This document shows, in pieces, positions 54,101 to 64,000 of a stretch of 64,000 nucleotides of DNA; the stretch's first letter is position 1, and every line of letters starts with the position of its first letter. The notes under the pieces are model-generated. The model saw nothing but the letters and a program-made list of their open reading frames with translations, was not told the origin of the DNA and searched no databases. Origin of the DNA: Nymphalis io (lineage: Eukaryota; Arthropoda; Insecta; Lepidoptera; Nymphalidae); the NCBI RefSeq assembly GCF_905147045.1, contig NC_065906.1:4340001-4404000 (forward strand), in the 5' to 3' direction. The position numbers and the translations under genes are program-made.

Positions 54101-56288
54101 GAATATAATAGTAATTTGGATATAGTAATAATTGTTTTTTAAGCCGTACATTTTTTTTTATAATACGAAACATTGCAAAATTAAATCTTGATTTTCCGTA
54201 TAAGGTATGCTTGTCCGTATTAAAAACATCGAGCCAACATAAGCTCTTACGTATACCGAGATACCGGTCCGTTACATTTTAAATTTCCCAATGGTGCAAT
54301 TAAGTTAAAAAAGAACCTAAAGCTTGTCGAAATTTGACCGAATGCTTAAGGTGCAATTACATACAATAATTATACTACACAATTACAATTTATAGATATT
54401 TTTAGTAAATAAAAACTGAGTGCAGTGTATGGAAAATATATATTGTTTATTTTCGCAACAGTTTTATCATATTCATTTTGTATTCTACTTTACATACGGG
54501 GAGTTAAATTTATACACATATATACTAAACGTTGTAAATAGTTACTTACCGCCAAACAGTAATAACTAATTTATAATGACGGATCTCTCTCATAAGTATA
54601 TAAAATGTCTTTGCTGTTTTCACTTTAATTACAATGAAATAACGCGTTGATACATTTTGTAAGACCACCAAGGAATGTCATGTATCCGTAATGTTGGCTA
54701 GACGTATAATTGAGATTATCTTACGACGTAAAGAACATGAAATGACAATAATTAAATATTTCTTTGGCAGGTTTTATTGAGGACAAATTTCCTGTAATTT
54801 ATGTCTAAGAAGGTATTTTGTAACCACTTATAATAATTTAATTATTATAAAAACAATAATTAAAGATATCTAAAGTTTAGTAACAGTCCGTAAGTGCCTT
54901 AACGAGCTGGGTAATGCTTATGAAGGAGCTTATTCGATCATACTGTTTTACTGCGGCTTATGGGATATAAATATGTGGGAGACTTGCATCTGACCCATGT
55001 AGGTTTCTTCACGAAGTCTTCCTTCTTGGCCGAGCACGATATCAATAAAAATGCAAACTATACGGTGCTTAGACTAACAATTATCAATTAAGATCTACGT
55101 TTTCCAGCCACTAGGCCATTTCAACGATTGCATTGAAATTGGTAATGGTGATGTCTTCCTGACCGATTTCGGCCACGGTGACCATTCTCACGGGAGACTA
55201 ATTATCCAACTGCGTAGGACATAATATTGATGTAGTGTACAGTGTCAGTGTGCCTAAACACAAGTGCCTTCTAAATTTCTCTCTCTTATAATTTGATTAA
55301 AATACGATGCGACCGGAAAGAGTTCAGGCATTACCAATGGCTTTACAAGCTTTCCGAGGCAAGCACGCATAAGCACTGCCAAGTTCCAGACACCGAGATG
55401 CTGTTGAAAATTTCTCAACAGAAAAACCTAATAACATTTATAACAGGTTCGAATATCCTAGTGTTGAAACACACGACATCGGGGTCAGTAACCTTATTAG
55501 TTAGACTGTTTTCATGGCAGTCATTAAGGATAGTCACCAGAGAAGTAACTTATATGGAACCCTGATAGTGAGTAACCTGATAGAATATAGAGATAGTGAT
55601 AACAGGTTGAATATTTAAAAATCACACATTTTTTTGGTACCAATCAGAGTTTACTCAATTTAAAACTACCAATGATATTATTGATGACTACCATAATTAA
55701 TTTATTAAGAAAACATTTATACTTAATATTACGAAATTATAATATTGATTTATAGCATTAATTACTACATATTGTAATAAATATAGTAGTTAGATCATCG
55801 CTCTATGATAGATTACATCAACTAAACAATATATAATTGTGTAGTATAAAATATTAGTATCGTAATTCGTAATAAAAAAAACTTAACACTTACATAACAT
55901 GCTTACAGATGTAGATACGTCAATAAATAATTTAGAGCAAGCCGCACGCAGATTATTTTAGTTGCGGCTATTTTTTGTATTATTATTATTGTGTAATTTT
56001 ATTGTATACATACATTTATATTTAAGTATCGTCCGTTTATTTATTCTAAGTATTAGAAAAAGATAATTAAAGTTTTGACACTAATAAATTTAAGAATTCA
56101 AGATTTGGTTGAAATGTAAAATTAATTTTATTATTTTTCATTATACATAGCCAAACATAAAACAATAAATTTACTGTGGTTTGATTAAAATTTTAAAAAT
56201 ATATATGAAATTAAAAGGTAAATAAAATCTTACCTGATTTCATAAATCCTATCGATAAAAACAATAGTAATAAAGCATACGATTTCAT
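40317..56288 (-). CDS. Secreted protein with four WAP-like cysteine modules and a Thr-rich mucin linker
   Basis: Minus-strand exons: 56234-56288, 48074-48236, 44486-44742, 43838-44014, 41729-41917, 40542-40720, 40317-40328. All are phase-consistent, about 343 residues. Exon 1 encodes a signal peptide (MKSYALLLLFLSIGFMKS). Exons 2, 4, 5 and 6 each carry one module of the form C-x(10-15)-C-x5-C-x(4-9)-CC-x(3-6)-C. These include LFPIPCRKSTDC...LCC, LFPIPCEKNSQC...VCC, CKTDADCWPRVCC and CSSSVDCFPNLCC. They resemble whey-acidic-protein (four-disulfide core) domains lacking two cysteines; exon 2 has an extra Cys. Exon 3 is Thr/Ser repeats with prolines, a likely O-glycosylated spacer (residues about 73-158). 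Such proteins are often protease inhibitors or cuticle/immune factors; I infer no specific role. The C-terminus is uncertain: the first AG in phase gives Arg-Leu-Gly-stop, while another frame of the same exon encodes DWAETCVFYKKRRRKYSV. NDUFA8 is nested in intron 1. Confidence 0.8.
42243..42490 (+). repeat. tRNA-head SINE, family C, 5' truncated
   Basis: Starts within the post-tRNA region (GGGCAAGCACCACTGATTTT). It then has AATTCATCTCGTGTTTGACG, TTTGCCACATGTGTATTTCA and the conserved 3' end with CAGGCTGTTA. It lies in the WAP-like gene intron 41918-43837. Confidence 0.8.
45096..45135. repeat. (TA)n microsatellite
   Basis: About 40 bp of AT dinucleotides with one GT interruption, just before the family B SINE. 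Confidence 0.85.
45160..45524 (-). repeat. tRNA-derived SINE, family B, in WAP-like gene intron
   Basis: Near-complete copy. Minus-strand box A is TGGTCTAGTGG and box B is GGTTCAATTCC within CTGGGTTCAATTCCCAGG. The 3' tail is ATT-rich near 45160. It is the clearest copy of the family in this window. Confidence 0.85.
47208..47435 (+). repeat. tRNA-derived SINE, family D
   Basis: GAGCCGGTTGGCGTGGTTGG (A-box region) is followed at tRNA spacing by GTGGGTTCGACTCCCACCC (box B with a paired T-stem). The body is GTTCATGAACATGTCAGTTT and TGCCCTGAGTCTGG. A complete tRNA cannot be folded from it, so it is a SINE head and not a tRNA gene. Confidence 0.75.
48415..48954 (+). CDS. NDUFA8: NADH dehydrogenase (complex I) subunit NDUFA8/ND-19, intronless and nested
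   Basis: Single ORF of 179 residues. The reading frame is open further upstream, but the Met at 48415 gives MVLTKEVVLPEF, matching the start of insect orthologues. It has two twin Cx9C (CHCH) pairs: C-ESVNNEFML-C with C-VDLGKKVTA-C, and C-RREFNNYSY-C with C-RKTQAVFDQ-C. These are oxidised by the Mia40 pathway in the intermembrane space. NDUFA8 is an accessory subunit on the intermembrane face of complex I. The end FGGRYFWITE corresponds to human GSRFYFWTK. Unusual: a segment with extra cysteines and prolines (APPPPEPCPCGPK) and Cys replacing the usual residues in KMCIERPDFGYFCRA. It lies antisense in the first intron of the WAP-like gene. Intronless structure suggests a retrogene, apparently functional. 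Confidence 0.93.
   Translation: MVLTKEVVLPEFTTLTVPEVDLSTATLMSAAPYVGKYCESVNNEFMLCRYESNDPRACVDLGKKVTACTLQLFRNIKNNCRREFNNYSYCIDKSSGDFSLTKCRKTQAVFDQCMKDKMCIERPDFGYFCRARVHRSSSAPPPPEPCPCGPKVQDETPSLQDCKPRPPARFGGRYFWITE
49073..49078 (+). terminator. NDUFA8 polyadenylation signal
   Basis: AATAAA 119 bp after the NDUFA8 stop, supporting an independent transcription unit on the plus strand. Confidence 0.5.
49325..49410 (+). repeat. Decayed family C SINE fragment
   Basis: ATCAACCCATAGCGGAATAA, then ACATAAGCTCCAAGCGATTT and GGCCATAGCTCAGCA, follow the family C 3' consensus with many changes. Confidence 0.5.
49558..49855 (-). repeat. Family A SINE-like retroposon
   Basis: T-run, then ATAGAATAGGAAGGCGGACG and the whole body through GAGCTTGCACAAAGCTCTAC and CACCAGTA. 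It is near full length. Confidence 0.8.
49891..50053. repeat. Tandem duplication of about 80 bp
   Basis: Copy 1 (49891-49973) and copy 2 (49974-50053) share ATTCTATGAATA, AATGCTTT, CAACTTAAAC, ACCAGTTTAA and AAATATATGTATGTAGTAT with few differences. Confidence 0.85.
50054..54884. other. Intron 1 of the WAP-like gene, mostly featureless
   Basis: Apart from the family E repeat at 50990-51180, this AT-rich stretch shows no supported gene, RNA or mobile element. Confidence 0.4.
50990..51180 (-). repeat. Family E dispersed repeat
   Basis: AACTAGTATATTATATACCC and GCGGCTTCGCCTGCG lead to ATTACACCAAAATCGGTTCT and AGACAGAGTTACTTCAGCG, a pattern common in lepidopteran genomes. It is the reverse of 36836-37005. 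Confidence 0.6.
54885..55130 (-). repeat. Old, decayed family C SINE
   Basis: Reverse-oriented remnants: GTAGGTTTCTTCACGAAGTC, GCCGAGCACGATATCAA and CCAGCCACTAGGCCATTTC (the box A region at the right end). Confidence 0.55.
55150..55510 (-). repeat. Decayed family B SINE
   Basis: GATTTCGGCCACGGTGACCA, ACCGGAAAGAGTTCAGGC and ACAGAAAAACC follow family B. The tRNA head near 55445-55510 is heavily mutated. Confidence 0.65.
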
Positions 56289-56839
56289 TATGATTCACTA
56301 AAATAATATCACAGTTGTTCACAAGGTCCAAAATGGCACTTATTCTTGGTTTCGCGGGTCTTGGCTGAGAATGTCTACTAGCTACTGAGGCTGGAGACGG
56401 CAAATGGTGCCGCAGACTCGCTGGTTGCATAAGTACTTGCCTCTGTTGATACAGATTATCATTTGGCGGACACAAATACTTTCGCTGCACTTTATTGCTA
56501 CAGTGAGCTTGCCCTCTTTAGCTGTTAACGAATAACACGAGATTCTTTTAGACACGGCGATCATTGCCGTTTTTTTTAATTTATAAAAAAAATCTACAAT
56601 TTACAGTAAGGACCACTCATAAGATATTCTTATCACTGAAACCAAGGTCACAAGACGAAGAAGAAAGGTGTAATAGTAATATCTCCTCCTAATAGGATAT
56701 GTGCTACTAAAGTGGAGTAGGCAGCAGAGCTTAAAGATTCACTTCCTTTTTTTCGTTATCCAATTAGATATGATCGATTTAGTAATTAAAAATCATTTTT
56801 GTTTGTTGTAAACAGCAAATTAATGTAATCGAACATAAA

Positions 56840-57105
56840 AAACCGATATGCCCAAGTAGTTAGAACACGCGTATCCTAACCGATGATTACGGGCTCAAAT
56901 CCAGACAAGGCTTACCATTGAATTTTCATGTCATTTATTTGTGTTAAAAATTCATCTTGTCTTGGTGGTGAAGGAAACATCCAGACAAAACCCGTACCTA
57001 CGTGCATGTGTCCGATGAAAATCTGTCAAATATGTATCCCTTTACCTACGTTGAAGCAGCGTGGTTGAGACTGGAGTAAAGTCTAAATCTTTTCTCCATT
57101 TAATC
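56840..57105 (+). repeat. tRNA-head SINE, family C, decayed
   Basis: GCCCAAGTAGTTAGAACACG (A-box region), then GGGCTCAAATCCAGACAAGG (box B region), ATTCATCTTGTCTTGGTGGT and TGTGTCCGATG. The 3' end is degraded. Confidence 0.65.
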
Positions 57106-57269
57106 GGTGCGTATATACGAGTATATATAAATTTAGTGTCAACTACTTATTTGTTACAAATGTTATTCATCAATTCTTTGGTCAAACAAAGCGATATCGC
57201 TACGCGTACATGTAATTTGAGTACATTCTTACATATGTTTATCATAATATTATAGTATTAATAGTACAG

Positions 57270-57495
57270 TACAGTAATAGTCTGTTAATGTTCCACTGCT
57301 GGGCTAAGGCCTCCTCTCCTTTTTGAGGAGAAGGTTTGGAGCTTATACCACCACGCTGTTCCAATGCGGGTTGGTAGAATACACATGTGGCAGAATATCA
57401 GACATAGGTTTCCTCACGACGTTTTCTTTCACCGTCAAGCACGAGATGAATTACAGATTCACGCGTTCTAACCACTAGGCCATCTCGGCTTTATA
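57270..57495 (-). repeat. tRNA-head SINE, family C, lacking the box B segment
   Basis: Read on the minus strand: AAGCCGAGATGGCCTAGTGG then TTAGAACGCGTGAATCTG, joined directly to AATTCATCTCGTGCTTGACG. The box B region is deleted. The 3' end is complete to GTGGAACATTAACAGACTAT. Confidence 0.8.
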
Positions 57496-58011
57496 TAGTA
57501 TTAATATTTTGGCGCAATAACAATAAATAGATAAATAGTAAGATAATTCGTAAACAATTACTACATTTATGAAGTGTACATATTAAAAGCAATGGCCCAA
57601 ATTAGATTCCAGAGGACCCCTGAAGTCGCAGTGACCGGTATTAACGATAACGCCCGTGCACATTTATTTTACAATTATTATATAATTTGATTATTATTAA
57701 TAGTTGTATTTATGATATATTTGTCCTCTAGATTTATCAAGTATTATATATCTTTGTATAGACGCCATTTCATTAAAATTTTTAATTCGAAGGTTTTTTA
57801 TCAACATTATATACCGATTGAAGGCTGCAAAATCAAATATATTAAGACGAAAGCACTACTTTTTAATGATTTGACATATTCCTAACAACAACATTCTGTT
57901 ATTTACAGTTTTCGTTTACCAATCTATAAATAATCTTATTACGTGTGTCATGTGTAAAAAATATTTTACTTATTTTTTTATACAGCCGTTTACTTTAGTC
58001 GTATGGTGCCT

Positions 58012-58364
58012 TTAGGGTCCGTTCACACAGACCGGCGCGGAGAGCATCGGCCTGCTTTTTTCTTTTCACACAGACCGGGTCGTATACGCTTGGAATTGGC
58101 CGGAGCGGAGCCGCCAACTATTTCACATCGACCGGCTGGAAGAGATCTGAAAGCGGGTGCGGTTGCGGTGCGAGCGAGAAAGAGCACGCAAGCGGAGCCG
58201 GTCGGCTCCTTTTATTACTTCACACGAAGCGCGTTCAGGCATTTTTAATGACAAAAAAGGTGCAAATGCAAAAATAAACTTTACTACAATCACTCAAAAC
58301 ACTGTTTCCAACGTGATAAAAATCTGCTCTCCTCTCCGAGCCGGTCTGTGTGAACGGACCCTTA
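58012..58364. mobile_element. Harbinger-like MITE, 347 bp, flanked by TTA target duplication
   Basis: The element 58015-58361 has terminal inverted repeats starting GGGTCCGTTCACACAGACCG, matching over about 30 bp with one mismatch. It is flanked on both sides by TTA (58012-58014 and 58362-58364). A 3-bp TWA duplication is the rule for PIF/Harbinger elements. Motifs like TTCACACAGACCGG and CGGAGCGGAGCCG recur inside. The apparent ORFs have no domain and no transposase is present. Confidence 0.8.
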
Positions 58365-59154
58365 TGCGATAAAAGTCTTTAAGTTAGGAAGATGTAATAA
58401 AATATATTTTTTTGTTCTAAAATAATCTTTAAATGATTACAATAACATTTGTAAAAAATATGATTATTAATGTACAATTTTTCATTTATAAGCAAATCAA
58501 TTTGGGCGCTCTCGTATAATTTCTGCTCCGTCCGAGTTTTGACTGAGACGTCACTTCGCCCATTCGTTATTGCGGGCGACTCTTTTGCGATACGCGCGTT
58601 GATAATTTCGCATTTATTTTATCCCTCTTTGTGATTTGACGTCCCAAATACTTTCTTTCACTTATAATAATACTAGAACAATTATTATTATTTTATGCTA
58701 AAATAAGAACAGTATTTTCACGTAGACTAACAAATAATCTATCGAAAGTCGATCTTATGATTGTGAATTCTTCCACAAATCATGTGAAATATATTAGTGA
58801 GCTTATTATTATTGTTTAATTTAATCTTTTGTTAATGCAGATTGATCATAACTGTGATCGGCAATAAGTCAGTGTTCTTTATGTCGATACTAGAGCTTTC
58901 AGCTTTCGATAGATGATAATATCAATATAGAATATAATATACATTTCCTACATTTTAATTTTAAGTACACAGTTCGGGGCGCGATAGTTACAAGATAGAG
59001 CCACTGCATATTATTGTAAATTTGTTTCTGATAAAGTGCAAATAAAATTAAACAATCTCGAATGTGAAGGATGCAAACATACTATGGCATTGGTAACACA
59101 GTGATGTGAGGAGCCTACTTTTGAAATGAAATAAACTATTACTGGAAGAAAGCT

Positions 59155-60260
59155 TTTTTATGTAAAACAAGCAAACAGGCAGCAAACAAGCAGGAGGCTC
59201 TCCTGATGGAAAGTGATTACCTCGGTCCAAGGACACCTGCAACATCGAAGTGCTTGCAGATGCGTTGTCGGCCTTACAGGAATACGTAGGCTTAGGCTTT
59301 TCTTGAAGGTTTCTATGTCATAACGGTTTAGAAAAGTCGCTGGGTAATATAGTTCCGCAGAGTGGCTGTGCGAGGCAGGAAATGCTTTAAAAATAGCAGT
59401 ATAGTAGTGGATTTCCAGACATCGAGATGGTATGGATGGAATTTAGAATTTGGACGCGATGTCCGGTGGTGAAATTCAGTGCATGGGATTAATCTAAACA
59501 GTTTTTCGGAGCATTCTCCGTAAAAGATGCGATAGAAGATGCAGAGTGATAACATCTCTTCCGCCCAGAGATGAGAGGAGTACTCCATGTGGGGCTGAAT
59601 TTTCACTTGTAGAATTTTAGGCAAAGGCTAAATTGGCTTTACCTTCCAATAGACCGCGGAACCTAACATCCTCATACTGGATTTGGTAGCAAGGCGGTAA
59701 CTTGTGTCGTATTGGGGTTGAGTTGTACCAAGTTTGGTTGGCCCCAATCACAGGCTTTGGTTAAAAAACACTTGTTATTTCAGACTTCAGTTTATACTGA
59801 TCGACATGTTCCCGACAAATATTAGCGCGGCTGGTATATAAGGCGTCTACAGTGCTGTCGTCTGCCAACATTGAATGTTGCTAATTTGCACATGTCATGT
59901 CATATCATAAAAACGCAGAAGAAGCAGAGTAGGTGATAACAAGCATCCTTATGGAACACTAGAATTGACGAATTTTAAGTCATGCACCATCGACAACGAC
60001 CTTGATGTCTGGTCTGGTAAAACTAGTGATGCAGTTGCATTATTTCCTGGGAAGCCCATAGAAAAAAAGCTTCGTAACAAGCGCTTTTTGCCATACCCAA
60101 TCAAAGGCTATTTCTATGTCCAGACTAACTGCTAATTTTGTTGTAGTTGAGTCCACGAGGTGGCCTCTTGGACTCACCTACTTCAACCCATCGGTCAGAT
60201 AAACTAGAAGATCACCGGTGGTAGCTTTACGTTTAATTCTATACTGTAACATAGCGATTC
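59155..60260 (-). mobile_element. Decayed non-LTR retrotransposon (LINE), reverse transcriptase and C-terminal part
   Basis: On the minus strand, in broken frames: AFDWVWQKALVTKLF near 60100, the catalytic block LADDST near 59865, HMEYSSHLWAEE near 59585, then CIFYRIFYGECSEKLFRLIP and LDVWKSTT with FLPRTATL. These follow ORF2 order. Several stops and shifts make it inactive. The related 3' region is seen at 26.7-27.4 kb on the plus strand. Confidence 0.8.
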
Positions 60261-61013
60261 AAAAGTGCCCTTATAAGCCTATTTGAATGAAGAATTATTT
60301 GATTTCATTTGTATCATATTAGTACTATATTAGACTACGTATTTGACTTTCAAAGAAACATAATATGGTAAAAATCAATGGGTCACAGTCATTAAGGTTT
60401 TTTCAACTACCATCGGCGATACGGGGTTGCTCACAAATAATCTTCAAGATTAACAATAAACTTAAGATTAACGTTGACATGCATATTTCATCGATACAAA
60501 CTCTTATGACAACATTATCGGTAATCAACGTAACAAGGCCGTATTACGAACATTCTGAATTATGTTTATATTAAACGAATAGGTACTTTAAACTAAAAAC
60601 TTATAAATACGACAAATTTTACTACTATGGTACTCACATTAAAATGTTCATCACGAAAACATCTACATGTTTTTTTTTGATAATATATATGAAAAAAGTA
60701 TTTTTTCTGAGTTCTATTTGTTGAAGTAGGGTGCTGTAGTGTGTATGGTACAATAAGTATGCTATTTTAGTTATCACTTACCATCATGTTGCTCAATTAA
60801 AAAAAAAGCTTGTTGATTTTTTTTGTCATTGCACACTGACTATTGATATTGACGTTTGACAATCTAAGTGTCAAATGAGTATGTCATATGAGTAACATTT
60901 GTTCAATCGTCAATGTGCGTTTACTGTTTTGTTGCGAATTGCAATCAATTTTAAAATTAAAACCTTGTACTATTAATGAAATAAAACCATTACTATTCAA
61001 CAAATCATAAAAC

Positions 61014-63462
61014 ATGCCTAAGCTAGAAGAAAAACCCAAAGTTTTTCTAGAAGAATTTCGCGTAAAGGTTAGAAATAGTTATGCCGAATTTACAGGTTTC
61101 ATAAAATATTTAGGTTTATATGTTTCTCGCTTAAACTGTTTCTGATAATTATGTATTATATACATTTAATTATAAGCGAAAAAATAAAAAAACTTTTTTA
61201 TTTTTCAGAATGCTCCTGACGATTATGGGATGGCAGATGAAAAATGGAGTTTCAAGAAATTCTCTAAAAAATTTCGTATTGTAATTGTCCGCATGGACAA
61301 TTCAGAAATGGAGTTTGACTTAATTGGTATCCAACCTGCCTTTTCAAATGCATTTCGTAGACTTATGCTTAGTGAAGTACCAAGTATGGCAATTGAAAAA
61401 GTCATGATTAAAAATAACACATCCATTATACAAGATGAAGTCTTAGCCCATAGATTAGGCTTAATTCCACTTAAAGCAGATCCAAGACTTTTCGAATATC
61501 GACCAGAAGGTATTATAATTTATTTTTAATAAGTATCATCAATAATATACATATTATTAACACTTTTTTCTTTTTAAAGATGCAACTGAAGGGACAGAAT
61601 TTGACACGCTAGAATTTTCTTTAAAAATCAAATGTACTACAAATAAGTCACAGCCTAAGGATTCTTTTAGAACAGAAGATTTATATGAAAATCATAGTGG
61701 TATGATAATTAAAAATCTTAAAATAATAATGATAACAATATAAGTAATTGGTACTTAATCATTTTTTTTATTACGTTGTAGTATATTCTTCAGCAATTAA
61801 ATGGCACCCTATTGGAAACCAAGCATCTGTTTATAAAGAAGCTGATATTGGCCCTGTACATAGTGACATACTTATATCAAAAATGAGACCAGGCCATGAA
61901 TTAGATCTTCACTTGGTTGCAGTAAAAGGCATTGGCCAAGATCATGCTAAATTTTCTCCTGTTGGTAAGTCTTTTTAAGTCATTATTAATTTTATGATGT
62001 GTTGTATTTTGTATTGTTATTGTTTTTAAATATTTGGCAAAATGAATTTTTTGAAAAATTAAGTTAGTTGTTCAGATGAGACTGGCAACATAATTCTCTT
62101 CACCTATCTTTCACAGACTTTGTATGCCATCTGATACAATTATTGCACATAGCTGTCTCTTCTTTAGGCATATTCACCTATAAGATATATATTTATTATA
62201 GAAAATTATTGACTTTTTTGATGATGTCAGTTATGTGAGGCCCCAATTGGCTGTTTAAAGCAGGTCTTATCTAAAATTAACCATTTAAAGTGTAAATCAT
62301 GAGTTTACCAATATAGTTACTTCTATAATAGCCTCCATCTCTCTCATATAATTAAAATGACGTCTTTAATAATAAATTAATCTTTTTTTTTTTCTCCATT
62401 GTGCTGACTTTTGGTAAATTGATATAATTATTAGCTTGAAAATCATACATAAAAAAAGCATTGTATTATATACATAATTAATGCAATAAGTTATTTTAAT
62501 TCAAATGTTATATTATAGCTATTGATATTATGTATACCAAAAACATTCGTATATTATAAAAAGTGCTGATATAACAATGTTGAAAATAGAAAACATATTT
62601 TACTATTGCTGCAATATAGCTGTCAAATGCAGACATTATGGATAGCTCACAAGTATTTTAAAAGCTTGTCAATAATTCAATATCATTCATAACCAATTTA
62701 CCTTCAACAGTTAAAGTAGTAACTTAGCATGTCTTTTTTTACTTTCTGGATTGTATTTCTTTGTATTTTCAAATTAGAATCAGTGTTATAAAAAAAATTA
62801 CTGAATTTCCTTTTACTAAACTACATATTTTTCTCTCAATTTTAGCTACAGCTTCATATCGCTTATTGCCTGAAATAACATTAACACGTGAAGTGAATGG
62901 TAGTGAAGCAAGTTTACTCCAAAGTTGTTTTTCACCAGGAGTGATTGGACTTGATACTGATGGCAGAGCCTATGTTAGAAATGCCAGATACGACAGCTGT
63001 AGCCGGAATGTATACCGATATGATGCAATAAAAGATGCTGTCATACTTAGCAGAATAAGAGATCATTTTATATGTAAGTATTTTTGTTTCGAATTAATAT
63101 TAAATGTATGTAATAGTTTGGTTTTAATAATTTGCATAACACACCTGCTTAGTAGCAATTTATTAAAAATATAGACAGGAAAAAATAAATATTTGAAAAT
63201 TAATATAAATATACAATTGAGTAATATAATTATCGAGAATCGCACTTAAGTTGTCTGCCATTAATACTAACCATAACACAATTTGATGATTATTTAAATA
63301 TGACCACTTCCCTTAAAACAAACTTAATTTAAATAACATCTTTTTCTTGCAGTTAATGTGGAATCCGTCGGAGCTATGACACCAAATGTTATATTTGTTG
63401 AAGCAGTCAAAATCTTAAGAGATAAATGTAAAACTTTGTTGGACGAATTAAACAGTTTTTAA
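61014..63462 (+). CDS. POLR1C: DNA-directed RNA polymerases I and III subunit RPAC1 (POLR1C, AC40)
   Basis: Six exons: 61014-61067, 61209-61509, 61580-61699, 61782-61964, 62846-63073, 63353-63462. They are in phase and give 331 residues (human 346). RPAC1 pairs with RPAC2 as the alpha-like dimer that nucleates assembly of Pol I and Pol III. Diagnostic blocks: FDLIGIQPAFSNAFRRLMLS, VPSMAIEKVMIKNNTS, QDEVLAHRLGLIP, DPRLFEYRPE, WHPIGNQASVY, VKGIGQDHAKFSPVATASYR and LLPEITL, and a late CFSPGVIGLDTDGRAYV. Conservation of KGIGQDHAKFSPV separates it from RPB3. The start is the first ATG and gives an N-terminus (MPKLEEKPKVFLEEFRVK) of ordinary length. The exon 3 acceptor TTTTTAAAG is a weak pyrimidine tract but restores the frame. 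Confidence 0.97.
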
Positions 63463-64000
63463 GAACATTTTGAATACTTATTTCTTTTTAGCTCGTGATT
63501 TATGTATAGCATTTTTAATACCCTTTTTTGTACAGAATTTCTCTTTCCCTTTTTTTATCTACTTATAGAAAAATTTTTTTGCTTTGAAGATAGACAAGCT
63601 ATTTTTCTTTTACAAGAGAAAAATAAATTAAACAGAAAACGCAATTTCAGTTTACATTTTACCATTTGATGCCCTTGTTTGCTTATATTAGTCTTATTTA
63701 AAACAAATACTGAATTTGATGAAAATGTAATCAAATTAAATTGATTGAAAATCATTGACCACAATTACCACAAAGTTTATCTCATTTACGAACACAATCA
63801 AACTTGGTGCAAAATATTTAAATTTCCAAAATTGAACCCATTATAAATGTTTGAATTGACAATTGATTTATGATAGATAGATGATTTATATTCTTATTTA
63901 ATTTGAATATTGCACTTAAATAATAAAAAAAACGATTATGAAATGTTGAATATTTTGAAAACAATAGTTTCTCTTAAATGCTAGTATGTGAGTCTGAAAC
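63463..64000. other. Downstream of POLR1C, nothing else seen
   Basis: AT-rich sequence containing the POLR1C 3' UTR. No further gene or repeat can be supported to the window end. Confidence 0.4.

Larger units (their letters stand above)
56289..61013. other. Intergenic region between the WAP-like gene and POLR1C
   Basis: The two genes diverge from here. It contains two family C SINEs in inverted orientation, a Harbinger-like MITE and a LINE remnant. The stretch 58362-59150, including a CpG-richer patch near 58500-58610, and 60261-61013 show nothing specific. Confidence 0.45.

Noticed and set aside
58003..58372. Two overlapping ORFs in a GC-rich patch
   Set aside because: They lie wholly inside the Harbinger-like MITE and its inverted repeats explain the composition.

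Overview
The window looks like nuclear DNA from a lepidopteran insect, probably a butterfly. It is AT-rich. The genes have short exons with GT-AG introns. Several families of short retroposons known to me from butterfly and moth genomes recur throughout. Every protein I recognise is a conserved insect or eukaryotic gene. I see no bacterial, viral or CRISPR content.

Layout. (1) 1-9.3 kb: the 5' part of a pterin-4a-carbinolamine dehydratase gene (PCBD, minus, cut by the window edge), an intronless XRCC3-type RAD51 paralogue (plus), the CCA-adding enzyme TRNT1 (plus, 5 exons), and an ANCHR/ZFYVE19-type abscission checkpoint gene (minus, 6 exons). TRNT1 and ANCHR converge with stop codons 93 bp apart. 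(2) 9.3-24.3 kb: SRP54 (minus, 7 exons) and proteasome ATPase Rpt2/PSMC1 (plus, 9 exons) diverge from a 640-bp shared promoter region. Presenilin (plus, 9 exons) follows. (3) 24.3-29.1 kb: repeat-bearing intergenic DNA. (4) 29.1-36.2 kb: a hemomucin/APMAP-type gene (minus, 6 exons) with a lysine/proline-rich tail and an apparent one-base frameshift in exon 3. An intronless p24/TMED gene sits on the opposite strand inside its 4.4-kb intron. (5) 36.2-40.0 kb: transposon remnants, then RpS29 (plus). (6) 40.3-56.3 kb: a secreted protein with four WAP-like cysteine modules and a Thr-rich mucin linker (minus, 7 exons). An intronless NDUFA8 (complex I) gene is nested on the opposite strand in its 8-kb first intron. 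(7) 56.3-61 kb: SINEs, a clean Harbinger-like MITE with TTA target duplication, and a decayed LINE. (8) 61.0-63.5 kb: POLR1C/RPAC1 (plus, 6 exons), the shared Pol I/III subunit.

The genes do not form one pathway. They are a housekeeping set (translation, tRNA maturation, secretion, proteolysis, respiration, transcription, DNA repair) plus two secreted or membrane proteins. Most of the variation between genes is retroposon debris. I found no clearly new biological system. The most useful leads are an unexplained foldable block at about 2.79-2.98 kb, the frameshift in the hemomucin-like gene, two intact intronless genes nested in opposite-strand introns, a 19-bp perfect hairpin at 34.8 kb, and two inverted-repeat elements whose superfamily I could not assign.
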